64,000 nucleotides of DNA from assembly GCF_030676415.1 (NCBI RefSeq), contig NZ_JAUUTW010000015.1, positions 1-64,000 on the forward strand, in the 5' to 3' direction. Below the pieces are notes generated by a model that saw only the letters and a program-made list of their open reading frames with translations, made no database searches and had not been told where the DNA came from. This DNA is from Peribacillus frigoritolerans. GTDB taxonomy: Bacteria > Bacillota > Bacilli > Bacillales > DSM-1321. This document shows, piece by piece, positions 1 to 7,813 of this stretch (within the stretch, counting starts at the first letter, position 1; the number at the start of each line of letters is the position of its first letter). Position numbers and translations under genes: made by a program.

Positions 1-2
1 AG

Positions 3-317
3 AACCCGAAGGTTCTACTGGCTAAACAAACGGTGAAGAGGGTAAAGAAACGAATCAGGGAAATGACCTCGAGAAAATTACCGATACCCATGAAACTCCG
101 AATAAATAAGTTAAAGCAATACCTTAGAGGTTGGATAGGGTATTTCGCCCTCATTGATACTCCGAACGGATTGAAGAATTTAGATTCATGGATTCGAAGA
201 AGACTCAGGATGTGCCTATGGAAGCAATGGAAATTGCCAAGAACGAGGGTGAAGAAACTCAAAGGATTAGGCGTCCCATTTGGAAAAGCATATGAATGGG
301 GAAATAGCGGCGCATAG
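3..317 (+). CDS. ltrA: Group II intron reverse transcriptase/maturase, C-terminal part (5' end outside window)
   Basis: The frame is open from base 3 and stops at 315-317, so only about 104 residues of a multi-domain protein are present. What is seen is the maturase (GIIM/X) region: a basic stretch with KRVKKRIREMTSR, the hallmark LKQYLRGWIGYF, then SWIRRRLRMCLWKQWK and GNSGA near the end. This domain binds the intron RNA and aids its splicing and mobility. The RT palm domain must lie upstream of the window. The intron RNA domains V and VI follow about 100 nt after the stop, as expected for an ORF in domain IV. The end is intact; whether the whole element is functional cannot be judged here. 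Confidence 0.9.
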   Translation, partial: NPKVLLAKQTVKRVKKRIREMTSRKLPIPMKLRINKLKQYLRGWIGYFALIDTPNGLKNLDSWIRRRLRMCLWKQWKLPRTRVKKLKGLGVPFGKAYEWGNSGA

Positions 318-420
318 CGCATAGTCCTATTCTAGACAAAACCCTTAATAATGTTTATTGGCTCCATCATGGGTTAGTCAATCTATATGAACGATATACA
401 AAACTACGTCAGACTTAAAC

Positions 421-493
421 TGAACCGCCGTATACCGAACGGTATGTACGGTGGTGTGAGAGGTCGGAGGCTAGGCGCCTCCTCCTACTCGAT
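421..493 (+). ncRNA. Group II intron RNA domains V and VI (3' end of the intron)
   Basis: A 34-nt-class hairpin at about 423-455 pairs GCCGTATACCG with GGTATGTACGGT across a GAAC loop; this is the shape and composition of catalytic domain V. It is followed by GTGAGAGG and a second hairpin (about 463-490, GGAGG-type stem, CTACTCGAT at its 3' side) matching domain VI and the intron 3' terminus. The 3' splice boundary is inferred at about 493. Confidence 0.8.
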
Positions 494-558
494 TTAAACA
501 AAAAGCCAATAAAAGAAGGAACTAGCATTCGATAAACTTTAAAACTCAAAAAAAACCC

Positions 559-588
559 TTGTAAACAGTAATCATTGCGTTTTATAAT
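559..588 (+). promoter_or_regulatory. Sigma-A-type promoter
   Basis: TTGTAA at 559-564 and TATAAT at 583-588 are separated by 18 nt. A Zur-like box lies 38 nt downstream and a short ORF (ATG at 669, 8 codons, preceded by AAAGGGG) follows. No substantial gene is left behind this promoter, so it may once have driven a gene now lost. Confidence 0.5.
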
Positions 589-625
589 GAAAGGCAGTCA
601 AGACAAGAGGATTTTTTTAAACTAT

Positions 626-646
626 AAATCGTAATCATTTTGATTT
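626..646 (+). promoter_or_regulatory. Degenerate Zur/Fur-superfamily box
   Basis: The left half AAATCGTAATCATT matches the Bacillus Zur consensus TCGTAATnATTACGA; the right half TTTGATTT departs from it at two core positions. It shares its left half with the better site at 1074-1093 in front of the ABC importer. Confidence 0.45.
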
Positions 647-778
647 GTTTGGCGAAAGGGGCTTTATATGTTGGAAATATGGGGAATTGCTTGAACAAAG
701 GCGGATAGTGCAATAAATCGAGAGTTTCGTAGCATTTACTTAAGGTTTTGGTGCTATTGATGAGATTTAGAGCTGTTT

Positions 779-980
779 CTCATGAGTTTGGAGGATTTAC
801 TCGTGAATTTGGCGCAAATACTCGTGAGTTTGGCACATTTACTCGTGAGTTTGGGGCATATACTCGTGAGTTCGGCGCAAATACTCGTGAATGGGTGTTT
901 ACTCGCGAGTTTGAAGCAAATACTCGTGAGTTCGGCGCAAATACTCGTGAATTTGGCACATTTACTCGTGAATGGGTGTT
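779..980. repeat. 21-bp tandem repeat array, small copy (about 9 units)
   Basis: Nine units of about 21 bp are built on the core TACTCGTGA(A/G)TTT, alternating with spacers such as GGCGCAAA and GGCACATT. Because 21 is a multiple of 3, three reading frames stay open through the array on the two strands (for example a TREFG-type repeat on + and a TSICAELTSI type on -). None has a convincing ribosome binding site, so I treat it as non-coding. The same repeat family forms the large array at 38.0-38.9 kb. Confidence 0.85.
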
Positions 981-1073
981 TTCTATCGAGGAGCATTACA
1001 TAGTTTGATTTCGGATAAGCATTCGGCAATGCGTTACGTGGTTTGTCATGATAGTAAAGCAAAGCTGCAATCT

Positions 1074-1093
1074 AAATCGTAATCAATACGATT
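1074..1093 (+). promoter_or_regulatory. Zur-type operator upstream of the ABC importer operon
   Basis: AAATCGTAATCAATACGATT contains the inverted repeat AATCGTA-N5-TACGATT and differs from the established Bacillus Zur consensus TCGTAATnATTACGA at a single core position. It ends 46 nt before the start codon of the substrate-binding protein, a suitable place for repression. Zur control would mean induction under zinc starvation. Confidence 0.6.
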
Positions 1094-1139
1094 CTACAGC
1101 GGCCAATAAAAATAGTTGAGGTAATGGGGGAAATATATC

Positions 1140-2669
1140 GTGTTCAGAAAATGCAAATCGATTTTTATTGTATGTTTATCATTCTTTCTTTTGGCTGCTT
1201 GTTCCACCGAGTCTGCGAAAGATCAAGTGGGAGGGGAGAAGGAAGTGAACTTGCTTTTTAATTTTGCGACTAGCTCGCTTGATCCGAATGTTGATACTAG
1301 TTATGTGTCACTAAGGGCTGGGATCACTGAGACCTTGGTGCATCTCAATGATAAGGATTTGACCATCGAACCTTGGCTGGCGAAAAGCTGGGATAGTAAG
1401 GATGGTCAATTATGGAATTTTGAGTTAAGGGAGGGTGTGACTTTTCAGAATGGAAAGCCGATGGATGGCAAAGCGGTGAAGGCTTCCTTGGAGAGGGCGA
1501 TGAAAGATAGTCTGGCGATCAAGAATGCTTTGCGCATTGAATCGATTGAAGCGGACGGGAATGCGCTGACCATTAAGACGGAGGTTCCCTTTCCGGAATT
1601 TCCTTCTGAATTGGTCCATCCAAATACATCGATTATTGACGTGAAGGAAAGTGACTATATAAACAAGCCAATAGGAACAGGGCCATTTGCCGTTTCGAAA
1701 TTCATACCAGGTACGGCTGTTGATTTAATACGGTATGAGTCTTACTGGGATGGAGCCGCAAAGCTTGATAGAGCCAGGTTTTCGTTTAATGAAGATGCCA
1801 ATGCACGGTCCCTTGCCCTTGAATCGGGAGACGCCGATATTGTTTTCCGTCCGGAAGTGGAAAGCCTGGAGAATTTAGAGGCGATAGATGGTGTGAAGGT
1901 TGAATCGACATCCACTTTCCGCGTACATCAAATGACGATGAATTTGGAACGTAAAGCATTGCAGGACATACACGTCCGAAAGGCGATAGATGCCTTGATC
2001 GACCGTTCATCCATTGCGGATACGATTTTACATGGTCATGCGGAAGTGGCAACAGGGCCATTTCCATCCACTTTCTCTTTTGCTCCGGACTATCCAAAAA
2101 AAGAGAATGGAATGGAAGCGGCTAAGGGGTTTCTTGATCAGGCGGGATATAAAAAAGTGGATGGTGTCATGCAAAAAGACGGTAAACCGTTAACGTTTAC
2201 CCTTCTTACATACAGTTCACGTGCCGACCTGCCGTTAATTGCCCAAGTTTTTCAATCGGATGCCGGCCAGTTGGGGATTGATGTGAAAATCAAGCAAATA
2301 GAAATCCCTGAGGAGTATATGGCTGCCAATCGTGATTGGGATTTAACGACCTACAGCAATCTAACGGCTCCGCGCGGGGATGCCGGTTACTATTTAAATG
2401 CTACTTATCATCCAAAGGGAGCCTTGAACTTCAGTGGGGCCGATGATGATCACCTGACGTCCCTGATTGATAAGCTGAACGTAACGGTCGGACAGGAGAA
2501 GCGATCGGATTTAGCTGAGGAGATTGCGATGCATGTAGATGAACAAGTGTATAATTCTTTCATTTTACATCCGAATACACTTGTTGCTTATGATGCCGAT
2601 AAAGTTGAAAACTGGATTACTTCGAGAAGCGAATATTACATGCTGACGAATGAACTGGATGTGAAGTAA
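1140..2669 (+). CDS. NikA/CntA-family ABC transporter substrate-binding lipoprotein
   Basis: A 509-residue solute-binding protein of the peptide/nickel/opine class (SBP_bac_5). The N-terminus has a hydrophobic signal with lipobox LLAAC (Cys at about 21), so it should be lipid-anchored outside the membrane. Family features are LVHLND...IEPWLAKSW near residue 70 and the GTGPF motif near 180. Start is GTG at 1140 behind GGGGGA. It is the first of five tightly overlapping genes (substrate-binding protein, two permeases, two ATPases), the order of nikABCDE and of staphylococcal cntABCDF. Annotation pipelines call this family nickel-binding, but the Zur-like box upstream points to zinc or a zinc-metallophore complex. 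The ligand is not proven. Confidence 0.8.
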   Translation: MFRKCKSIFIVCLSFFLLAACSTESAKDQVGGEKEVNLLFNFATSSLDPNVDTSYVSLRAGITETLVHLNDKDLTIEPWLAKSWDSKDGQLWNFELREGVTFQNGKPMDGKAVKASLERAMKDSLAIKNALRIESIEADGNALTIKTEVPFPEFPSELVHPNTSIIDVKESDYINKPIGTGPFAVSKFIPGTAVDLIRYESYWDGAAKLDRARFSFNEDANARSLALESGDADIVFRPEVESLENLEAIDGVKVESTSTFRVHQMTMNLERKALQDIHVRKAIDALIDRSSIADTILHGHAEVATGPFPSTFSFAPDYPKKENGMEAAKGFLDQAGYKKVDGVMQKDGKPLTFTLLTYSSRADLPLIAQVFQSDAGQLGIDVKIKQIEIPEEYMAANRDWDLTTYSNLTAPRGDAGYYLNATYHPKGALNFSGADDDHLTSLIDKLNVTVGQEKRSDLAEEIAMHVDEQVYNSFILHPNTLVAYDADKVENWITSRSEYYMLTNELDVK

Positions 2670-3622
2670 TGTTCCGCATCTTAGTCCGGCGATTCATTGA
2701 AGTCGTGATTTTTGTCCTTGTGATTACATTTATCTCTTTCCTTTTTGTTCGGCTTGCTCCAGGAGACCCGGTTCTCTCGATACTTCAAGTGGATGATGTA
2801 TCGATCACAAACGAGCAGGTCAATGAGCTTCGTGAAGAATTGGGGTTCAATGATCCGCTGTTCGTGCAGTATGGCGATTGGTTTATGGACTTTATCCAAT
2901 TGGATTTCGGGCATTCTTATCTGACGAATCAGCCTGTGATGGAGATGATCATGAGCGGGCTGCCTGCAACACTTGAGCTGGCGGTTGGCGCATTGCTTGT
3001 GATGCTTGGTATAGCCATTCCATTAGGTTCGCTTGCTGCCTTGTACAGGGGAAGCTGGATTGATCAGATAAGCCGTGCCGTTTCTTTGTTAGGCGCAGCC
3101 ATTCCTAGCTTTTGGCTGGGGCTGCTCTTGATAGATTTATTTGCGGTACGATGGGGAGTCCTTCCAACAATGGGCAGGGACGGATTTCGTTCTTTGATTC
3201 TGCCGTCAGTCACGTTGGGGCTGGCCATCACAAGTGTGTACGTCCGTTTGCTGCGTTCGAGTTTGATAGAGTCCCTCAGTCATGATTTCATCAGGGCTGC
3301 CCGATCAAGGGGGATTTCAGAAATGCGGATATTCTTTGCCCATGCATTTCGTTATAGCTTGCCCCCGGTCATTACCGTATTCGGTGTCAGCCTTGGCAGC
3401 CTGATCGGCGGTGTAGTCGTGATCGAAGTGATTTTTGCCTATCCAGGCATAGGTAAGATGGTCGTGGACTCGATTCGGTCACGGGATTATCCAGTCATCC
3501 AAGGGTACCTGTTGGTCATGGCCATCATTGTATTCATGGTTAATAGTGCCGTGGATTTATCCTATCGTTATTTAAATCCGGAGCTAAGACTGAAGGAAAG
3601 GAAGCATGGAAAATGGAGTTAG
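2669..3622 (+). CDS. ABC importer permease, NikB/OppB type
   Basis: A 317-residue integral membrane protein with about six helices, starting with a long N-terminal helix typical of OppB/NikB permeases (FLFVRLAPGDP motif near residue 30). The ATPase-coupling EAA-type loop is visible around residues 205-230 (RAARSRGIS...FRYSLPPV). Start ATG overlaps the preceding stop by one base (TAATG), indicating translational coupling. It should pair with the next permease to form the channel. Metal or metallophore specificity is inferred from the operon only. Confidence 0.88.
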   Translation: MFRILVRRFIEVVIFVLVITFISFLFVRLAPGDPVLSILQVDDVSITNEQVNELREELGFNDPLFVQYGDWFMDFIQLDFGHSYLTNQPVMEMIMSGLPATLELAVGALLVMLGIAIPLGSLAALYRGSWIDQISRAVSLLGAAIPSFWLGLLLIDLFAVRWGVLPTMGRDGFRSLILPSVTLGLAITSVYVRLLRSSLIESLSHDFIRAARSRGISEMRIFFAHAFRYSLPPVITVFGVSLGSLIGGVVVIEVIFAYPGIGKMVVDSIRSRDYPVIQGYLLVMAIIVFMVNSAVDLSYRYLNPELRLKERKHGKWS

Positions 3623-4452
3623 TTATCAAAAGAAAATCCAAAAGGCGCTGGAGAATGACCGTCCTTTTTACGGTGATGACAACAGTCCTTGCCGTTGCGG
3701 CTTACACCTTTCTTATTCTGAAACATGATCCGGCACTGGTCAATTTAGGAGAAAGGCTATGGCCGGCGAGCATGGAACATCCGTTAGGGACGGATCATCT
3801 AGGGCGTGATGTATTGACACGTCTTCTGCTTGGCGCACAGCTGACGGTTGGCTACGGTTTTTTATCTCTGTTTGCCGCTGTTATCATCGGCGTCCCGTTC
3901 GGGGTGATTGCCGGTTTTAAAGGAGGTCTGATCGATCGGATCTTCATGCGCATTGCAGACGCGTTTCTCGCATTCCCTGATACGATCGTTGCCATTGTGC
4001 TTAGTGGCTTATTAGGACCAGGAATCGAAAATCTCCTGTTGGCGATCGTTCTGGTGAAATGGGTGAATTATGCCCGGCTTGTGCGAAGTACGGTGATCAC
4101 CGAACGTCAGAAGGATTATGTCACAGCTGCTAAAATCAATGGATTAAGTTCATTTGGGATTATGCGGAAGCATCTATTTCCGCACCTTATCGGGAACGTG
4201 CTTGTCCTTTCTAGCCTCGATTTAGGGAAAATCATTTTGCTCATATCTTCCTTATCATATATCGGGCTCGGGGCGCAGCCGCCTGCACCAGAGTGGGGAG
4301 CCATGCTGAATGATGCCCGTCCATACTTTCAATCCAATATGCTGCTGATGATTTACCCGGGGCTCGCCATCGTATTTGTCGTCCTCCTATCCAATATACT
4401 CGGTGATTATTTGCGCGATGCATTCGATGTGAAAAAGGAGGTGGAATCATGA
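3613..4452 (+). CDS. ABC importer permease, NikC/OppC type
   Basis: A 279-residue permease of the OppC/NikC branch: one N-terminal helix, then the HPLGTDHLGRDVLTRLL motif at about residues 55-72, diagnostic for this branch, and an EAA-type loop at about 172-200 (TAAKINGLSS...HLFPHL). It overlaps the end of the upstream permease gene by 10 nt and is overlapped by 4 nt (ATGA) by the next ATPase gene. Second half of the translocation pore. Confidence 0.88.
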   Translation: MELVIKRKSKRRWRMTVLFTVMTTVLAVAAYTFLILKHDPALVNLGERLWPASMEHPLGTDHLGRDVLTRLLLGAQLTVGYGFLSLFAAVIIGVPFGVIAGFKGGLIDRIFMRIADAFLAFPDTIVAIVLSGLLGPGIENLLLAIVLVKWVNYARLVRSTVITERQKDYVTAAKINGLSSFGIMRKHLFPHLIGNVLVLSSLDLGKIILLISSLSYIGLGAQPPAPEWGAMLNDARPYFQSNMLLMIYPGLAIVFVVLLSNILGDYLRDAFDVKKEVES

Positions 4453-5246
4453 GCATTTTATCCGTGAGGCAGCTGCATATCATGGGAAAGCAAAGTCATA
4501 TCGTCAAGGACCTTTCATTGGATGTGCATGAAGGTGAATGGTTCGCACTTGTCGGACAAAGTGGGAGCGGCAAAAGCATGACGGCCATGGCAATCGGTCA
4601 GCTGCTTGCACCCAATCTCCAAGCGAAGGGGGAAATATGGTACGGGGAAAAGAATTTATTAACGCTATCTTCCTCTGAAATCAGGAAGATTCGCGGAAAG
4701 CGCCTGGCTTATATTTTTCAAGATTACCAGGGTTCATTCACACCGTTCCTTACCATCGGTCAACATTTCGACGAATATCAGCGAACACATTTAAACCTTT
4801 CCAAAAAGGCAAGAAGGCAGCAAGCGGTCAAGGCGCTCATATCGGTGGGCCTGAATGAAGATATCTACGGCAGATACCCTTTCCAATTAAGCGGTGGGCA
4901 GCTTCAACGCGTATCCATTTCGATAGCCCTGCTGCTTGAACCGGATATATTGATAGCGGATGAACCGACCACAGCCTTGGATAGTGTATCATCCTTTAAG
5001 GTCTTACAGCTGTTATCAAGGCTCCAAAGAGAAACCGGATGTGCGGTCTTGTTCATTACCCACGATTTACGTCATGTCAAGAAGTATGCGGATCGCATTG
5101 CGGTCATGAAAGACGGGGCCATCATTGAGACCGGTGATAAAAATCAGGTATTGAATCATCCGCAGCATGCTTATACGAATAAACTGATTCAATCATCACC
5201 ATCATTGAGCAGAATTCCATTTAAGCTGGAAGGGGTGTCAGGATGA
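4449..5246 (+). CDS. ABC importer ATPase 1, NikD/OppD type
   Basis: A 265-residue nucleotide-binding protein. Walker A GQSGSGKS is at 36-43, the ABC signature QLSGGQLQR at about 146, Walker B ILIADEPTTALD follows, and the switch histidine is in FITHDLRH. It lacks the long C-terminal extension of classical OppD, so it is of the compact NikD size. Coupled by ATGA overlaps on both sides. It should form a heterodimer with the next gene's product to power import. Confidence 0.88.
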   Translation: MSILSVRQLHIMGKQSHIVKDLSLDVHEGEWFALVGQSGSGKSMTAMAIGQLLAPNLQAKGEIWYGEKNLLTLSSSEIRKIRGKRLAYIFQDYQGSFTPFLTIGQHFDEYQRTHLNLSKKARRQQAVKALISVGLNEDIYGRYPFQLSGGQLQRVSISIALLLEPDILIADEPTTALDSVSSFKVLQLLSRLQRETGCAVLFITHDLRHVKKYADRIAVMKDGAIIETGDKNQVLNHPQHAYTNKLIQSSPSLSRIPFKLEGVSG

Positions 5247-6007
5247 GTTTATTAGACGTGCGAAATGTCCATAAAAGCTATGATAACGGGGTGGAAATAC
5301 TAAGGAACGTGAATTTCAGCATCGAAAGGAAGGAATGCCTCGGGTTAGTGGGAGAGAGCGGCTGCGGAAAAAGCACACTGGCAAGACTCATCCTTCAGAT
5401 TGAATCTTTTGACCAGGGCAGCATCCTATTTGAAGGAACCGTGCTGCAAAACAAAAGCGAACGCAGTTTAAAACCGTATCGCAAGAACATCCAGGCCGTT
5501 TTGCAAAATCCTGCATCGGCTTTGAATCCAAAACTAAGGATCAAAGATTCACTAATGGATCCATATCTTCAATTTGGCAGCCAGGTCAATATGAAACATT
5601 TTACGTATACAAGTGAAGCGAACTTTATCGGACAGCTGCTGGAAACCGTGGAGCTTCCAAAGAGTTTTGCTGAACGTTACCCGCATGAGCTAAGCGGCGG
5701 ACAAAAGCAGCGGGTGACCATTGCACGCGCAATCAGCATTGAACCTGCCCTCATTATATTGGATGAACCGGCTTCAAGCCTGGACGTTCTGTCACAAGCG
5801 GCAGTGCTGAAATTGTTAGGCGGGCTGCGGGAGACTTTGGATATTTCTTACCTTTTTATTTCTCATGATCTATCGGCTGTACAGGAGATAAGCCAACGGA
5901 TCATGGTGATGAAAGGGGGGGGGATTGTCGATTCTTTCGAAAACGAACAGCTTTTTTGCACCGATCGCCATTCATACACAAAAGAACTGATTTCGATGTT
6001 TGAATAA
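5243..6007 (+). CDS. ABC importer ATPase 2, NikE/OppF type
   Basis: A 254-residue nucleotide-binding protein with Walker A GESGCGKS (37-44), signature ELSGGQKQR, Walker B LIILDEPASSLD and FISHDLS. It ends the five-gene importer operon. No rho-independent terminator is obvious downstream. A G run (about 5917-5923, GGGGGGG) near the 3' end is a potential slippage site, but the frame reads through normally. Confidence 0.88.
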   Translation: MSLLDVRNVHKSYDNGVEILRNVNFSIERKECLGLVGESGCGKSTLARLILQIESFDQGSILFEGTVLQNKSERSLKPYRKNIQAVLQNPASALNPKLRIKDSLMDPYLQFGSQVNMKHFTYTSEANFIGQLLETVELPKSFAERYPHELSGGQKQRVTIARAISIEPALIILDEPASSLDVLSQAAVLKLLGGLRETLDISYLFISHDLSAVQEISQRIMVMKGGGIVDSFENEQLFCTDRHSYTKELISMFE

Positions 6008-6084
6008 TGAGGTTGTGTTTATTTGAGTTTTAAATGGCAATGATTTCGATTGAATTGGAGTTTGATACTTAAGGAGGAAGTAAG

Positions 6085-6379
6085 GTGAACCATCAATCAT
6101 ATTTGGCCTTGGCCGAATGATGGTGTCATTCATGACTACACAGAGTTCGATCTTGTATGGATTGCCAGCCTGGTTCCTAATAAAGAAGAAATACTGGATC
6201 GGATATTTCAGACGACCCCTTGCGCAACCGTCGCAATACGGTCGGCGGACGGCATTCATCAATTATTAGATGAGCCAGTTGATGCGACAAAATTCAGTAA
6301 AGTGGCATGTGAGGAAGTCGGGAGAACCATTGCGGATTCTTTTATCATCAATTCAACCATTTATTACACATTTAAATAG
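6085..6379 (+). pseudogene. Unrecognised ORF broken right after its start codon
   Basis: A consensus RBS (AAGGAGG, 6071-6077) sits 7 nt before GTG at 6085, but that frame stops after 11 codons. One base later, a frame open from 6089 to the stop at 6377-6379 gives about 96 coding-like residues (NHIWPWPNDGVIHDYTEF near the start, STIYYTFK at the end) with no ATG/GTG/TTG of its own near the RBS. Removing one A after the GTG would join start and frame. I do not recognise the family. It follows the importer operon by about 80 nt and could have been its sixth gene. It is either a frameshifted pseudogene or an assembly error. Confidence 0.5.
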
Positions 6380-6451
6380 TGACACCATGGAACGAGTTGC
6401 TTTGGCAATTCGTTTTTATTTAGGGAAAAAAAGAAATTCCAATAAACTTAC

Positions 6452-6480
6452 TTGACATTATGAACTTATGAAAATATAAT
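6452..6480 (+). promoter_or_regulatory. Perfect consensus sigma-A promoter of the catD-catE-azoR operon
   Basis: TTGACA (6452-6457), 17-nt spacer, TATAAT (6475-6480): both hexamers are full consensus. Such a strong promoter implies tight repression, consistent with the palindrome that begins at the last -10 base. Confidence 0.85.
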
Positions 6481-6496
6481 TACTTACATAAAGTAA
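6480..6496 (+). promoter_or_regulatory. Palindromic operator over the transcription start
   Basis: TTACTT-ACATA-AAGTAA is a perfect 6-bp inverted repeat overlapping the end of the -10 box and the start site. In B. subtilis, catDE and azoreductase genes are repressed by the redox-sensing DUF24/HxlR (MarR-like) proteins CatR and YodB, whose sites contain similar TTAC...GTAA halves. The assignment to that family is inference. Confidence 0.6.
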
Positions 6497-6519
6497 CCAA
6501 CAAAAAGGAGAATTCATAC

Positions 6520-6924
6520 ATGAATAAAAATGATGCAGGTCAAGTTTTTTTAAGGGTGATTTTAGGTCTTACTTTTTTCATTCACGGCGTTTCAAAGTTT
6601 CAAGGGGGAATAGGAAATACGGCGGGATTTTTCGATAGCCTTGGGATTCCTGGGTTCATGGCGTACATCGTTGCAGGAATCGAATTGATCGGAGGACTTG
6701 CGGTTATACTGGGTTTGGGAACACGAATCGTTTCCGTCCTATTTGCGGTCATTATGGCGGGGGCGATTTTCACGGCTAAATTACCTGCCGGTTTTCTAGG
6801 AAACGGGCAAGCGGCGGGCTACGAACTGGACTTGGCACTGCTGGCCATGTCTGTCTATCTAGCGTGTGCAAACCGCACGGTTCTTTCTTTGGATCATGTG
6901 ATTTTCAATAAAAAAGGGAAGTGA
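6520..6924 (+). CDS. catD: DoxX family membrane protein, CatD-like
   Basis: A 134-residue DoxX/YphA-type protein with four predicted helices: GLTFFIHGVSKFQGG near residue 15-28 is the family signature, followed by GLAVILGLGTRIVSVLF. RBS AAAAGGAG is 9 nt before ATG. It is first in a DoxX, extradiol dioxygenase, azoreductase operon. This equals B. subtilis catD-catE (yfiDE) with an azoreductase added, a thiol-reactive quinone/catechol response set. DoxX proteins of this context are thought to work with the dioxygenase in the membrane; the biochemical role is not settled. Confidence 0.8.
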   Translation: MNKNDAGQVFLRVILGLTFFIHGVSKFQGGIGNTAGFFDSLGIPGFMAYIVAGIELIGGLAVILGLGTRIVSVLFAVIMAGAIFTAKLPAGFLGNGQAAGYELDLALLAMSVYLACANRTVLSLDHVIFNKKGK

Positions 6925-6928
6925 CAAT

Positions 6929-7777
6929 ATGGATAAGAATTTTCATCAAAAACCAATTACCTTTGTTGGCGAAGTCAGTGTAAATGTTTTGGATTTGAAT
7001 AAGGCCATTCAGTTTTATCAAGAAATCATCGGTCTTCAAGTATTGAAGAAAGCCGACCGGCAAGCTGTTTTGACGACAGACGGAAAAACTCCGTTGCTGA
7101 CACTTGAGCAGCCTGCTGATGTGATTCCGAAAGAAGGGCGGACGACGGGCTTATATCACTTTGCCCTTTTGCTGCCAAGCCGTGCCGACTTATCGATTTT
7201 TTTACGCCATTTACTTCAAACGAAATATCCATTTGGAGCGGCGGATCATGAAGTGAGTGAAGCGCTGTACATTACCGATCCGGATGGCAATGGCATTGAA
7301 GTATACTCTGACCGGCCATCCGCTGATTGGAGATGGGCCGATGGGGAAGTCGCAATGGGCACGGATCCGTTGGATGGGAATGACCTTTTGAAAGAAAGCG
7401 ATGGTGAGTGGAGCAAACTGCCTGCAGGTACCTTAATGGGGCATATACATCTGCATGTAGCGGATTTACGTAAAACGGAGGAGTTTTACATGCAAGGTCT
7501 TGGGTTTAGTGTTGTGAATCGATATGGAGGAGCGCTCTTTACTTCAACCGGTGGATATCATCATCACATCGGGTTGAACACTTGGAATGGCCTTGGCGCC
7601 CCTGCTCCAAAGGAAAATAGTGTGGGGCTAAACTGGTATACTCTCGTTTTTGCAGATGAAGAAGCGAGAAACAAAGTAACGGAACAACTAAAAGGAATCG
7701 GGGCTGTCGTCACGGAAAAAGAAGGGTTTTTCGCTGTAACAGATCCATCAGGCAATGAGATTCATTTAGTCGTCTGA
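6929..7777 (+). CDS. catE: Catechol-2,3-dioxygenase, CatE-like (two VOC domains)
   Basis: A 282-residue vicinal-oxygen-chelate protein, close to the 285 residues of B. subtilis CatE. Domain 1 (about 8-130) holds VGEVSVNVLDL and DPDGNGIEVY; domain 2 (about 165-282) holds HIHLHVADL, HHHIGLNTW and GNEIHL, which supply the His/His/Glu iron ligands of extradiol dioxygenases. Predicted to cleave catechol or related hydroquinones meta to the hydroxyls. Starts 4 nt after catD ends. Confidence 0.8.
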   Translation: MDKNFHQKPITFVGEVSVNVLDLNKAIQFYQEIIGLQVLKKADRQAVLTTDGKTPLLTLEQPADVIPKEGRTTGLYHFALLLPSRADLSIFLRHLLQTKYPFGAADHEVSEALYITDPDGNGIEVYSDRPSADWRWADGEVAMGTDPLDGNDLLKESDGEWSKLPAGTLMGHIHLHVADLRKTEEFYMQGLGFSVVNRYGGALFTSTGGYHHHIGLNTWNGLGAPAPKENSVGLNWYTLVFADEEARNKVTEQLKGIGAVVTEKEGFFAVTDPSGNEIHLVV

Positions 7778-7813
7778 AATATAGAATTAATGTAGAAAGT
7801 AATGGTGGGGATA

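Noticed and set aside
748..1062. Open frames on both strands across the small repeat array
   Set aside because: A 21-bp period keeps several frames open at once; no convincing RBS; peptide is a direct copy of the DNA repeat.
6270..6455. 61-residue plus-strand ORF
   Set aside because: Out of frame with the coding-like ORF at 6089-6379 and extends into the catD promoter region.
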